Assembly: GCA_045592785.1 (NCBI GenBank)
Contig: JAZNVL010000035.1
Coordinates: 1 to 64,000 of the forward strand
Direction of reading: 5' to 3'
Length of the DNA: 64,000 bases
Source: RGIG8244 sp045592785
GTDB taxonomy: Bacteria > Verrucomicrobiota > Lentisphaeria > Victivallales > UBA1829
This document shows positions 43,901 through 52,896 of this stretch, piece after piece (within the stretch, counting starts at the first letter, position 1; every line of letters begins with the position of its first letter). The notes below the pieces were generated by a model that was given only the letters and a program-made list of their open reading frames with translations, did not search any database and had not been told where the DNA came from. The translations under genes were made by a program, and so were the position numbers.

Positions 43901-44179
43901 TTATTCGGAATAGAGATAAACGATCTCCCCTTCCCGGGAGTAATGGAATTTTTCTCTTGCCACCCGTTCGATGGCGGAACTTTTGTGTTCCAGATTATGG
44001 ATCTCTTCCCGGAGCGCAAGACACTCACTGCGTCTGCGGCTGAGCAGTTCATTGAGTTCCGCCACTTCCTGTTGTGTGGCACGGTATTTTTTATAAACAG
44101 GCAAAACCAGTGATCCGGAAAATACCAGGATCACTGTGAGCAGAACATAGATCGCTATACTTACTACTTTATTACCCAT
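43901..44179 (-). CDS. ftsB: FtsB/DivIC-type septum formation initiator
   Basis: A 92-residue bitopic protein: one membrane helix (about 4-25), then a coiled coil (about 30-68, RATQQEVAELNELLSRRRSE), then REKFHYSREGEIVYLY, matching the AREKLGY/GE end of FtsB/DivIC proteins that bridge FtsL and FtsQ in the division complex. I choose ATG 44179 because GGAG lies 8 bases before it, and the promoter's -10 ends at 44219 next to the earlier ATG 44218, which would be upstream of the transcript. Confidence 0.78.
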   Translation of the reverse strand: MGNKVVSIAIYVLLTVILVFSGSLVLPVYKKYRATQQEVAELNELLSRRRSECLALREEIHNLEHKSSAIERVAREKFHYSREGEIVYLYSE

Positions 44180-44218
44180 ATTACCGTCTCCGGTCCGTTG
44201 TTTTTTTGCGTTATCCAT

Positions 44219-44246
44219 AATATAGCACACCTTTTTTAAAAAGCAA
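44219..44246 (-). promoter_or_regulatory. Promoter of the ftsB-like gene
   Basis: Minus strand TTGCTT (44246-44241), 16 bases ending GTGTGC, TATATT (44224-44219). The -35 lies in the U-tract of the hisG terminator. Confidence 0.65.
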
Positions 44247-44275
44247 ACACCCGGTCTGCATTTCTGCAAACCGGG
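44236..44275 (-). terminator. Terminator of hisG
   Basis: CCCGGTCTGCA (44250-44260), loop TTTC (GAAA on the minus strand), TGCAAACCGGG (44265-44275); one mismatch or wobble. Minus-strand T-rich tail continues to 44236. Confidence 0.75.
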
Positions 44276-44296
44276 CGTAAAAAGCCGTAAAAGCGA

Positions 44297-45166
44297 TCAG
44301 TCGACCAACTTGTTCAGCGGGTATTCCACGATGCCGGTGGCATTGTGTTTCTTGAGTTCGGGGATGAGATCGCGAACGATCGCCTGATCCACGATGGTGT
44401 CAAGCGCATACCAACCGTCTTCGGCGAGCGGGGAAACGGTGGGATTCTGCAAAGCGGGCAGATTTTTCAGCACGTCTTCCAGATTTTCCTTGCGGACGTT
44501 GAGCTTGATCCCGACTTTCCCGTGTGCATCCATGACGGATTTGAGCAGGAGCGCGATCTTTTCGATCTTGGCTTTCTTTTCCGGATCCTGCATGGTCTTG
44601 TGGTTGGCGATGAACCGGGTGGTGGAAATGCAGAGCGTATCCAGGATCACCAGATTGTTCGCTTTCAGACTGCTGCCGGTTTCCGTGATTTCCACGATGG
44701 CATCTGCAAAACGCGGGGGTTTCACTTCGGTTGCGCCCCAGGAGAAATCGACCTGTGCCGTCACGCCGTGTTTCGCCAGATAACGCTGGGTCATACCCAC
44801 GGCTTCCGTGGCGATGCGTTTACCTTCCAGATCTTTCACGCTCTTGATGGGGGAATCGGCGGGAACAGCCAGAACCCAGCGCAGGGGGTTCGTCCCCACT
44901 TTGCCGTAGACGAGTTCCGCAACTTCTTCCACATCGGATCCATTTTCCTGGATCCAGTCAAATCCGGTCAGACCGCAGTCCAGGATCTCTTCTTCCACAT
45001 ACTTGGAAAGTTCCTGGGGACGCAGCAGCATACATTCGATTTCGGGGTCATTGATCGTGGGGAAATAAGACCGGGAATTGATAGAGATCTTATATCCCGC
45101 CTTCGCGAACAGATCCGTTGTGGACTGTTCCAAACTTCCTTTGGGAAGTCCGAGCATCAGTTTCAT
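44297..45166 (-). CDS. hisG: ATP phosphoribosyltransferase, long form
   Basis: A 289-residue enzyme for the first step of histidine synthesis: ATP plus PRPP to phosphoribosyl-ATP. It opens with LMLGLPKGSLEQSTTDLF (family LxxGLPKGRL), has CGLTGFDWIQENG, a phosphate-binding DAIVEITETGSSLKAN, and the C-terminal HisG_C regulatory domain from about 215 to 289 that binds histidine, so it is the long form (about 290-300) not needing HisZ. AAAGGAGAAACACC precedes the ATG. No other his gene is adjacent. Confidence 0.93.
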   Translation of the reverse strand: MKLMLGLPKGSLEQSTTDLFAKAGYKISINSRSYFPTINDPEIECMLLRPQELSKYVEEEILDCGLTGFDWIQENGSDVEEVAELVYGKVGTNPLRWVLAVPADSPIKSVKDLEGKRIATEAVGMTQRYLAKHGVTAQVDFSWGATEVKPPRFADAIVEITETGSSLKANNLVILDTLCISTTRFIANHKTMQDPEKKAKIEKIALLLKSVMDAHGKVGIKLNVRKENLEDVLKNLPALQNPTVSPLAEDGWYALDTIVDQAIVRDLIPELKKHNATGIVEYPLNKLVD

Positions 45167-45206
45167 GGTGTTTCTCCTTTGCTGTTCTGATTTTTATGAT
45201 CCCGGT

Positions 45207-45234
45207 AATATAGCACCGTTTTCCGGAAATAAAA
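45207..45234 (-). promoter_or_regulatory. Promoter of hisG
   Basis: Minus strand TTTTAT (45234-45229), 16 bases ending CGGTGC, TATATT (45212-45207). Confidence 0.5.
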
Positions 45235-45265
45235 GCAGGAATCATAACTTTTCCACGTTTTTCTT

Positions 45266-45300
45266 CAAAAAAGAAAGCGGCACCCCGGGAAGGATGCCGC
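45266..45300 (-). terminator. Terminator of fucI
   Basis: GCGGCACCC (45277-45285) pairs with GGATGCCGC (45292-45300) with one G-U; on the minus strand TTTCTTTTTT follows. Confidence 0.75.
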
Positions 45301-45352
45301 AAGGATCAGATCCGGACCGGATCTTTCCGGATCCGGTCAGAACCGTTTAAGG

Positions 45353-47110
45353 TCAGCGGTACAAGGGACCGAAGTTGGCGCAGGCACGGTAGTCCGCACC
45401 TTCTTTGTCCATACCGAAGGCGTTCCACGCAGAGGGACGGAAGATCTTGTCATCCGCCACGTTGTGCATGCAGACCGGGATACGGAGCATGGAGGCAAGC
45501 GTAATGAGATCGGCACCGATATGACCGTAGTTGAACGCGCCGTGGTTTGCACCCCAGTTCGCCATCACACTGTAAACATCGGTGAACGCACCTTTACCGG
45601 TCAGGTTCGGCACGAAATAGGTGGTGGGCCAGCCCGGGTCCGTACGCTGATCGATGATGCTGTGCACATCGGCAGGCAGGGAGGCGGTGTAACCTTCTGC
45701 GATCTGGAGCACGGGTCCGAGACCTTTCACCCGGTTCAGACGGTGCATGGTGATGGGCATACCGCCTTTGGTCAGGAACCGGCTGGAGAAACCGCCACCG
45801 CGGAAGTAACCGAGGTTTGCGGGAGTCCATTCCACTGCCGCGAGGCATTTTTCCGCTTCATTCTGCGTGATGTTCCAGAAGGGTTTCATGGCGGGTTTGC
45901 CTTTGTAAGAACACTGTCCGGTACCGTCCAGAGTGGTCGCGCCGGAGTTGATCAGGTGGATCAGACCGGGGGTATTGACTTTCTTTCCGGTGGCCTGTTT
46001 GATGGCTTCCGGACTCCAATAGGTACGCACATCGGAGAACCCGGATGCGCCGCAGGTCAGCAGATGACCGAAGAGCATGGCGGTACCGTTGCAGCAGTCA
46101 TTTTCGGTTGCCAGGACCATGGGCTTGCGGATCCCGTTCCAGTCGAAAGAGGAGTTGAGGATCGTTTCCATGAAGTCTCCGTTGGGCTTCCAGTCGGTCC
46201 ACTGACGCTGTCCCTGGAAACCGCCGGCGATGGCGTTGTGCCCGCAGGATTCTTCCACGAAGCCCATTTCCGCCAGTTTGGGATTCCCGATCATGAGGTC
46301 GCGGGCGATCATGGTCATTTTGACCACAAATTCCCAGATCTCTTTCTGCTGTGCGGCAGACTTTCCGGTTCCCTTGGGATTGTAAAGATCCTTGCCCTGT
46401 TTGCAGAATTTTTTGGTCCAGGCAAGTGCTTTCTTGAATTCATCTTTATCGTAAATACCTTCATCCATACGGCGGAGGATTTCCGTGGAGTCAACGGATT
46501 CACAGCGCATACCCAGGTATTCTTCGAAGAAGTCGGGATCCACCATGGATCCGGCGATGCCCATGGAGACACTGCCGATGGAGAGATAGGATTTTCCGCG
46601 CATATTGGCGACCGCGAGACCGGCACGGGCGAAGGAAAGGATCTTTTCCTTCACGTCTTCGGGAATTTCTTCGCAATCTTTATCCTGCACGTCATGGCCG
46701 TAGATACCGAAAGCGGGCAGACCTTTCTGTGCGTGAGCGGCAAGAACGGCAGCGAGATACACAGCGCCGGGACGTTCCGTGCCATTGAACCCCCAGATGG
46801 CTTTCGGGGTCAGAGGATCCATATCCATGGTTTCGGAACCATAGCACCAGCAGGGAGAAACGGTGAGAGAAACGCCCACGTTTTCCTTGCGGAATTTTTC
46901 GGCACATGCGGCAGCTTCCGCCACGCCGCCGATGGTGGTGTCAGCGATCACACATTCCACTTTTTCCCCGGAGGGATGACGTACATTGGATTCGATCAGT
47001 TTTTTGGCGGCTTGCGCCATACGCATGGTCTGATCTTCCAGAGATTCGCGGATACCTTTACGACGTCCGTCGATCGTGGGACGAATACCGATTTTGGGAA
47101 GATTTGCCAT
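45353..47110 (-). CDS. fucI: L-fucose isomerase
   Basis: A 585-residue cytoplasmic enzyme converting L-fucose to L-fuculose (also D-arabinose to D-ribulose). Near the E. coli length (591). The metal-binding acids are Glu336 in VLATENDCCNG and Asp360 in FSDVRTYWSPEA, as in FucI; the opening PKIGIRPTIDGRRKGIRESL is typical. Other fucose genes (fucK, fucA, fucO) are not here, so the pathway is spread out. It sits alone with its own promoter and terminator, which suggests use of host mucin or plant fucose. AAAGGAG precedes the start. Confidence 0.94.
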   Translation of the reverse strand: MANLPKIGIRPTIDGRRKGIRESLEDQTMRMAQAAKKLIESNVRHPSGEKVECVIADTTIGGVAEAAACAEKFRKENVGVSLTVSPCWCYGSETMDMDPLTPKAIWGFNGTERPGAVYLAAVLAAHAQKGLPAFGIYGHDVQDKDCEEIPEDVKEKILSFARAGLAVANMRGKSYLSIGSVSMGIAGSMVDPDFFEEYLGMRCESVDSTEILRRMDEGIYDKDEFKKALAWTKKFCKQGKDLYNPKGTGKSAAQQKEIWEFVVKMTMIARDLMIGNPKLAEMGFVEESCGHNAIAGGFQGQRQWTDWKPNGDFMETILNSSFDWNGIRKPMVLATENDCCNGTAMLFGHLLTCGASGFSDVRTYWSPEAIKQATGKKVNTPGLIHLINSGATTLDGTGQCSYKGKPAMKPFWNITQNEAEKCLAAVEWTPANLGYFRGGGFSSRFLTKGGMPITMHRLNRVKGLGPVLQIAEGYTASLPADVHSIIDQRTDPGWPTTYFVPNLTGKGAFTDVYSVMANWGANHGAFNYGHIGADLITLASMLRIPVCMHNVADDKIFRPSAWNAFGMDKEGADYRACANFGPLYR

Positions 47111-47156
47111 AGTTCATACTCCTTTGATTTAGGGTTAAATAACGGATAACTATGGT

Positions 47157-47185
47157 AAAATAAATGTTTTTCCCGTCAAATGCAA
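47157..47185 (-). promoter_or_regulatory. Promoter of fucI
   Basis: Minus strand TTGCAT (47185-47180), 17 bases, TATTTT (47162-47157). Confidence 0.5.
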
Positions 47186-47286
47186 TCGAGAATATATGTA
47201 TTTTCTTTGATTTTTTATGAATAAAATCACTTTTTTCATAAAAATCGCAACTTTGCGTGCCCCTTTTTCTGGAAAATACGCAATTT

Positions 47287-50200
47287 TTATTCTTTACCCA
47301 GAAGAAATTCAAAGTCTTCCAATGTCAAAACGCCGCTGGCACTGCCTGCATCTTCCACCAGAGACTGGAAAAGCTCCCGTTTCTTCTTCTGAAGCGTAAG
47401 GACACGTTCCTCAATGGAGTCCTTCACCGCAAGCCGGATGCAGTTCACATTCTTCGTCTGCCCGATCCGGTGGGTACGGTCTGCTGCCTGATCCTCCGCC
47501 GCCGGATTCCACCAGGGATCGCAGATGATCACGGTATCGGCAGCGGTCAGATTCAATCCGACGCCACCCGCTTTCAAACTCAAAAGGAAGACGGGGTACT
47601 CCGGAGACTGATTGAAGGCATCCACCCGTTCCTGCCGGTCTTTCGTGGATCCATCCAGATATTGATAGGGGATATTCTGTTCTTCCAGCCAGGCGCGGAT
47701 GATCTTCAACATTCCAACGAATTGACTGAACACAAGGATCTTGTGTCCGCTATCCAAACTCTGGAGCAGGACTTCCCGGAGCAATTCGGTCTTTGCGGAG
47801 TCGGGGACCGCACCATCGGAGAGGAGAAACTCTTTCGGGAGCAGTGCGGGATCGCAGCATGTCATACGGAGCCGCATCAACGCAGCGAGCAGATCCATCC
47901 CGGCAAGTTTTGCGTTTTCATTCCGCAGCAGACGGCAGCGTTCCGCTGCTTCCGCGGTGAGTTTTCCGTAGAGTTCACGCTGGGCGGATGTCATTTCGCA
48001 GAATAACGTCTGCTCCTGTTTTGCAGGGAGTTCCAGACAGACTTCCGCCTTTTTACGGCGGAGCATGTAGGGCGCGATCCGGCCGGCAAGTTCCTGCCGC
48101 TGTTCGACTGTCGCATCGTGATACTTCCCGCGGAAGAGGGAGAGCGGCCCCAGGAATCCGGGATGGAGAAAATCGAAGATCGACCACAAGTCCCCTGCGG
48201 AATTTTCCAGCGGCGTACCGGTGAGGACCAGTTTGTGGTCCGCCCGGATCTGTTTGCATGTCACCGCGTTGGCAGATGCCGGATTCTTGATGTGTTGCGC
48301 TTCATCCAGCACAAGAGTGCGGAACGGACGGTCCTGCACATAGCGCATATCCCGTTTGATGATGGAGTAGGAACAGACCACGATATCAGCGGACCGGCTC
48401 TGTTTCCAGAGTTCGCCTCTTGCATTCCCGGCGATGACTTCCACACGGAGCGACGGGGTGAAACGCTCCGTCTCTCTGCGCCAGTTGGCAGTGAGACTGG
48501 TGGGACAGATCACCAGTGCAGGGAGCGTGAGTTCGGGATTCATCACCAGCGCGGCAAGCGTCTGCACCGTTTTACCCAACCCCATTTCGTCCGCCAGGAT
48601 CAGATTGCAATCCCGACGGAACATGCCGGAGATCCATTTGACGCCCGCCGCCTGATAATGACGCAGGGTACCGTGGAAAAGTTCGGGAACGGTATCTCCG
48701 GCATCCTCCATCTGCGCACGGAGTTGTTCCAGATCCACTTTCATCCGCAGGAATTCCACAGGGACTGCGCCCGGCATTTCTGCGCCCAGAACAGCCCACT
48801 GAACGGCGGTCGACCGCGGGATCTCCAGAATGTCGGAGTCGGGCATGGAATCCTCTTTCGGCAGCAGGCTGGCGATATCGGCAAAGGCGTTCGCCAGCGC
48901 ACGGACCGCAGACGGCAGTTTCACCAGTGAGTCATCGGTACTGCCGGGCATGAAATATTCATTCCGTTTGACTGCGCTGACCAGATTCTTCCAGCGGAGC
49001 GGTTCCCCTGCCCCCGCGAGAGCGAATTCCATCCGGAACCGCAAGGGTTCCGCTGCGATCACCCGGCAACGCAATGTGACATCGGAAAAACTTCCGGCAA
49101 GGGAAGCCAACCCGGAGGACAGCAGACAGGACCGTTTCTCCCGGAGCCATTTCGGGATGAGTTCATCCACGAACATACCGATGGCTTCCCGTTCGGCGAG
49201 GACCAGTTTCACGCCGTCTTTCTGCCGGGACTTTTCTTCTTTCCGGAAACCGAAGTTCAGGAGTTCCTGCACGGTTTCAAATTCTTTCTTTGTATTTCTG
49301 CGCCAGAATTTTCCGTCACCGGAAGATGCCAGACGCATTTCATCGGCCTTGCAGAGACGTCCGCCGTAATCAAACAGGATCTTCAAGTGGAGGACACCCT
49401 CGGGATCCAGGAATCCATCGTAGAGAGTCTGGAACTTTTTCTGCCGGACCTTACAGCCTCTTGCGGGAACGATCCGGACGGGCAGCTCACCATCTTTTGC
49501 ATCCAACAGACTTTGTGCCGTTTGGGAATCACAGATCTGCAACGAAGTACAGAGGAATGCGCGAAGCCAGTTCACATCGGTCTGCGCCGGGATCCACCAG
49601 TATTCGCCCAGCATCCCGACCCAGCAGCCGCTCCTGCCGGTAATGACTTTCGCCTTGTCCTTTTCCAGGGGGAGCGGGACATTCTCCACGGCGATGGCGG
49701 ACCGGAGCAGGTATTTCTTTTCTTCCAGTTTTTCGACCAGCAGAAGGGGTTCCGCAGAATCACGATGGATCGCCACGGGCTCTCCGAACCGGGTGAACCG
49801 CTGGAATCCGGGCAGACAGTGAAAGAACTCGGCACACTGCTCGGCATCCAACGTAAGATCCTGTCCGTCCTGCATGGCATTGATCGCCAGGAACCGTATG
49901 ATCTGCTGATCCTGCAAGGGAAATTCCCGTAGAGCCAGAGAAGCGACCAGCGATTTTTCGAAATACAAATGCCGCAGGTTGTTCAGATTCCCGATATACT
50001 CCCGTTTGGCAGTACGGAGTGTGACAGAAAGCGGGACCCGTTCCCATTTACTGGGCAGGTGCGGGAATTCCGTTTTGGCATCCAGATAAAGGAACGCGGT
50101 GGGAGTCTCCAACATTCTGCCGATCAATTCCGGCAATGCGGCGAAACGCAGTCCGGCGTATTGTGTCGGGGCATCCTCAACGACTTCCTTTTCCTTATAC

Positions 50201-50481
50201 TTAATGGTATATTTAGCGTGATACAATGCCGCAGCCACGCCATGACAGCAAATCGCTCCGGAGTCGGCGCAACTGCATGTGCCGTGCCAGGGGCCCCGGG
50301 GGAATCCCGTGACCTCACACCGGTGTATGGTCCCATCGCCATCTCTGCAAACGGCGCGGAGGACACCGGGTACGAACTCCATACAGCAGAGCAGCCCGCC
50401 GTGATGCAGGATATGCTTTGCCTTTTTGAAGTTTTCCTTTGATCCGGCTTTCATCAGACCGGCTTCAAAACTTTCCGCCAT
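47287..50481 (-). CDS. SWIM zinc-finger SNF2-family helicase
   Basis: A 1064-residue SF2 ATPase of the Swi2/Snf2 type. A SWIM finger lies at Cys69-x-Cys71 ... Cys78-x-His80. The core has DEMGLGKTVQTLAAL (near 635), LVLDEAQHIKN (near 725) and LTGTPLENS, then the C-terminal helicase with VFSQFVGML, LKAGGVGLNLTAADTV and the RTHRIGQTKNVNC motif. Residues 100-600 form the long region typical of bacterial SNF2 proteins. It likely remodels DNA or protein-DNA complexes; no target is known. AAGGAGTCCTC before ATG 50481 fixes the start; in-frame ATG codons to 50631 have none. Confidence 0.88.
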   Translation of the reverse strand: MAESFEAGLMKAGSKENFKKAKHILHHGGLLCCMEFVPGVLRAVCRDGDGTIHRCEVTGFPRGPWHGTCSCADSGAICCHGVAAALYHAKYTIKYKEKEVVEDAPTQYAGLRFAALPELIGRMLETPTAFLYLDAKTEFPHLPSKWERVPLSVTLRTAKREYIGNLNNLRHLYFEKSLVASLALREFPLQDQQIIRFLAINAMQDGQDLTLDAEQCAEFFHCLPGFQRFTRFGEPVAIHRDSAEPLLLVEKLEEKKYLLRSAIAVENVPLPLEKDKAKVITGRSGCWVGMLGEYWWIPAQTDVNWLRAFLCTSLQICDSQTAQSLLDAKDGELPVRIVPARGCKVRQKKFQTLYDGFLDPEGVLHLKILFDYGGRLCKADEMRLASSGDGKFWRRNTKKEFETVQELLNFGFRKEEKSRQKDGVKLVLAEREAIGMFVDELIPKWLREKRSCLLSSGLASLAGSFSDVTLRCRVIAAEPLRFRMEFALAGAGEPLRWKNLVSAVKRNEYFMPGSTDDSLVKLPSAVRALANAFADIASLLPKEDSMPDSDILEIPRSTAVQWAVLGAEMPGAVPVEFLRMKVDLEQLRAQMEDAGDTVPELFHGTLRHYQAAGVKWISGMFRRDCNLILADEMGLGKTVQTLAALVMNPELTLPALVICPTSLTANWRRETERFTPSLRVEVIAGNARGELWKQSRSADIVVCSYSIIKRDMRYVQDRPFRTLVLDEAQHIKNPASANAVTCKQIRADHKLVLTGTPLENSAGDLWSIFDFLHPGFLGPLSLFRGKYHDATVEQRQELAGRIAPYMLRRKKAEVCLELPAKQEQTLFCEMTSAQRELYGKLTAEAAERCRLLRNENAKLAGMDLLAALMRLRMTCCDPALLPKEFLLSDGAVPDSAKTELLREVLLQSLDSGHKILVFSQFVGMLKIIRAWLEEQNIPYQYLDGSTKDRQERVDAFNQSPEYPVFLLSLKAGGVGLNLTAADTVIICDPWWNPAAEDQAADRTHRIGQTKNVNCIRLAVKDSIEERVLTLQKKKRELFQSLVEDAGSASGVLTLEDFEFLLGKE

Positions 50482-50522
50482 GAGGACTCCTTGTGATCCG
50501 ATTTCGTGTTTCAAAAAGATAT

Positions 50523-50550
50523 AACATAGCACAGAAACGGGAAAATGAAA
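50523..50550 (-). promoter_or_regulatory. Promoter of the SNF2 gene
   Basis: Minus strand TTTCAT (50550-50545), 16 bases ending TGTGC, TATGTT (50528-50523). Confidence 0.45.
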
Positions 50551-50650
50551 GTGCGGAAACGGGAAAAATCCTATTTTTCTCATAAAATAATTCAATTCTT
50601 TCATTTTCATATCAGTTACATCATAAATCAAAAAAGATTTCCGATTTGAT

Positions 50651-50678
50651 TTGCTTTTCCGGAAATCAGGGGTATATT
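50651..50678 (+). promoter_or_regulatory. Promoter of ptsH-ptsI
   Basis: TTGCTT (50651-50656), 16 bases ending CAGGGG, TATATT (50673-50678). The 85-base leader includes a 15-codon reading frame (ATG 50687 to TAA 50734). Confidence 0.65.
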
Positions 50679-50762
50679 ATGCGGTGATGGAGTCTGCGGG
50701 GCTTTCCGGTAATATCCTGCTGATTTTCAAGTAACGTAAGTAAGAATTTGAGGTGATGCAAC

Positions 50763-51047
50763 ATGAGGTTCGAAAAAGATTTTATCCTGCGTAATTCCAG
50801 GGGCTTACATGCACGCCCGGCTTCTCTCTTCGTTCAAAAGGCTCTGACTTTTGAGTCCGAAATCAATGTGCACAATCTCGACAGCGAAATGGCGGCAGAT
50901 GGCAAAAGCGTTCTCTCCATGCTCATGCTGGCTGCCCCCTGCGGAACACGGATCCGCATTACCGCCACCGGTGACGATGCTGAAAACGCCATTTCCGCGC
51001 TCAGCACCCTGGTGGATCAGGGGTTTGATGATGACGACAACGAATGA
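50763..51047 (+). CDS. ptsH: HPr-like phosphocarrier protein
   Basis: A 94-residue HPr. The phosphorylated His is His16 in RGLHARPAS, and the regulatory-serine region reads DGKSVLSMLML with Ser49 at the place of Ser46 of Bacillus HPr. So it could take phosphate from enzyme I and also be a target of an HPr kinase, as in PVC and Firmicutes control systems. The tail DDDDNE is acidic. GAGGTGATGCAAC is upstream. ptsI begins 17 bases inside its end. Confidence 0.9.
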   Translation: MRFEKDFILRNSRGLHARPASLFVQKALTFESEINVHNLDSEMAADGKSVLSMLMLAAPCGTRIRITATGDDAENAISALSTLVDQGFDDDDNE

Positions 51048-52821
51048 TGATCCGCTGCCGAAAAAAGAAATTCTCTTCCATGGGATACCTGCCAGTCCCG
51101 GTATCGCCATCGGCGAAGTGTTCAAAGTAACAAAAAAATCCGGGCTCATGCCCGCTGATACGGATTCCCGGATCACAGAAGATCAGGTGGAGAAGGAACT
51201 GGAACGTCTCAACAAGGCACTGGAACTCTCCCGTCAGGATATCAAACTCATGCAGAGCCGGATCCAATCCGCAGACCGCAAACGGATCACCGGCGTATTC
51301 GATGCTCATCTGCTGATCGTCAATGACCGTTCCCTTCACAAGGATGTGACGGAGCTCATCCGGCGTGAACATTACCCCGCAGACACCGCATTCACCACTG
51401 CGATCCAGAAGTATATCAACGTCATACTCAGTATGAACGATGCGTATTTCCGCGGGCGCGCCGATGACATCAAAGATGTGGCGACACAGATCATGAATCA
51501 TCTTCACGGGCTGGCGGATGCCGCATTGAGCAAACTGCCCGGTCCCGCGATCGTGCTTTCCCGGGATCTCACCCCCTCCGATACGGCGTCACTGGACCGG
51601 GAACATGTTCTCGGGTTTGCCACGGAAACCGGCAGCCGGACCTCCCATACTGCGATCCTTGCCCGTTCCCTGCAACTCCCGGCAGTGGTGGGTATGCTGA
51701 ACTTTGTTGACCGGCTTTCCAATGGAGACCGGATCATCATTGACGGTTATCTGGGCATGGTCATTGCCAATCCCACAGCAGATACCGAAAGTCTTTACCG
51801 GGAAAAGATGCTTCAGAAAGAACAGCTTTACGCCGAACTGCGCAAGGAAAACAGAATGCGTGCGGAAACCGTTGACGGATACTGCATCAGTCTGCTCGCC
51901 AATGTGGAAGGTGTCAAAGACACCGTGCAGGTACAGGAAAACGGCGCCGAGGGTGTCGGCTTGTACCGCACCGAATACCTTTTCATGAATTCCGGGGTAC
52001 TGCCCTCCGAAGAAGTCCAGTACCAGGATTACAAGGCGATGGCGGAAAATCTCTGCGGACAGCCGGTGGTCATCCGGACCCTGGATGTGGGCGGCGACAA
52101 ACTGGATGACTCCCTGATCTCCATTCGGGAATCCAACCCGTTCATGGGGTTACGCGCCATCCGTCTGGCACAGGATGATCCGGAAATACTTGCGACGCAG
52201 ATCCGGGCGATCCTGCGAGCCTCCGCACACGGTGACGTCAAACTGCTGTTCCCCATGGTCTCCTCGCTGGAAGAATTGGATTTCCTGCTGGATATGGTGG
52301 AAGAATCCAAACAGGTCCTCCGGGATCGCGGACAGGCATTTGCAGAAAAGATTGAGATCGGGATCATGATCGAGATCCCCTCCGCCGCTGTCGCCGCGCC
52401 CCTGTTTGCGGAAAAAGTCGATTTCTTCAGTATCGGGTCCAATGACCTGGTGCAATACTCCCTTGCCGTTGACCGGACCAATGAAAAGGTGGCGAACCTT
52501 TACAAACCCGCAAGCCCGGCTGTCCTCAACCTCATCAAACAGACAGCCAATGCCGCACGGAAGAACGGGATCTACACGGCGGTATGCGGGGAGATCGCCG
52601 GAGAACCGTTGTTCGCGCCCCTCCTGATCGGGCTGGGCGTACGGGAATTGAGTATGTCCCCCGGCTCACTGGCAGCGGTCCGCCGTATGATCCGCCGGAT
52701 GAGATTTTACGATGCGGAACAGCTGGCGGAAAAAGCGTTGGCGTGCCGTACTGCGCCGGAAGTCCGTGCGCTGGCGAAAGAATTTCTGAATACAGTTGCC
52801 CCTGACCTGGCGCAATTGTAA
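51031..52821 (+). CDS. ptsI: Phosphoenolpyruvate-protein phosphotransferase (enzyme I)
   Basis: A 596-residue PTS enzyme I (E. coli 575) that moves phosphate from phosphoenolpyruvate to HPr. It has an HPr-binding helical part, the active His206 in GSRTSHTAILARSL, and the PEP-binding barrel with LYRTEYLFM, RTLDVGGDK, GLRAIRL, GIMIEIPSAAV and SNDLVQYSLAVDR. It overlaps ptsH by 17 bases with CAGGGG upstream, so the two are co-translated. No enzyme II gene is near, so the phosphorelay may be regulatory. Confidence 0.93.
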   Translation: MTTTNDDPLPKKEILFHGIPASPGIAIGEVFKVTKKSGLMPADTDSRITEDQVEKELERLNKALELSRQDIKLMQSRIQSADRKRITGVFDAHLLIVNDRSLHKDVTELIRREHYPADTAFTTAIQKYINVILSMNDAYFRGRADDIKDVATQIMNHLHGLADAALSKLPGPAIVLSRDLTPSDTASLDREHVLGFATETGSRTSHTAILARSLQLPAVVGMLNFVDRLSNGDRIIIDGYLGMVIANPTADTESLYREKMLQKEQLYAELRKENRMRAETVDGYCISLLANVEGVKDTVQVQENGAEGVGLYRTEYLFMNSGVLPSEEVQYQDYKAMAENLCGQPVVIRTLDVGGDKLDDSLISIRESNPFMGLRAIRLAQDDPEILATQIRAILRASAHGDVKLLFPMVSSLEELDFLLDMVEESKQVLRDRGQAFAEKIEIGIMIEIPSAAVAAPLFAEKVDFFSIGSNDLVQYSLAVDRTNEKVANLYKPASPAVLNLIKQTANAARKNGIYTAVCGEIAGEPLFAPLLIGLGVRELSMSPGSLAAVRRMIRRMRFYDAEQLAEKALACRTAPEVRALAKEFLNTVAPDLAQL

Positions 52822-52840
52822 GCGTATTATCAAAGCAAAA

Positions 52841-52878
52841 AAAAGCTGCTTCTCACCATTCCGGCAGAAGCAGCTTTT
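52841..52878. terminator. Bidirectional terminator between ptsI and ilvC
   Basis: AAAAGCTGCTTCT (52841-52853), 12-base loop, AGAAGCAGCTTTT (52866-52878): a perfect 13-bp stem with T runs for both strands. Confidence 0.88.
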
Positions 52879-52896
52879 CTGTTTATCAGCGCAGGA

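Noticed and set aside
45464..47149. Long plus-strand open frame opposite fucI
   Set aside because: Antisense to a certain L-fucose isomerase gene; composition is that of a shadow frame (Gly, His, Phe-rich).
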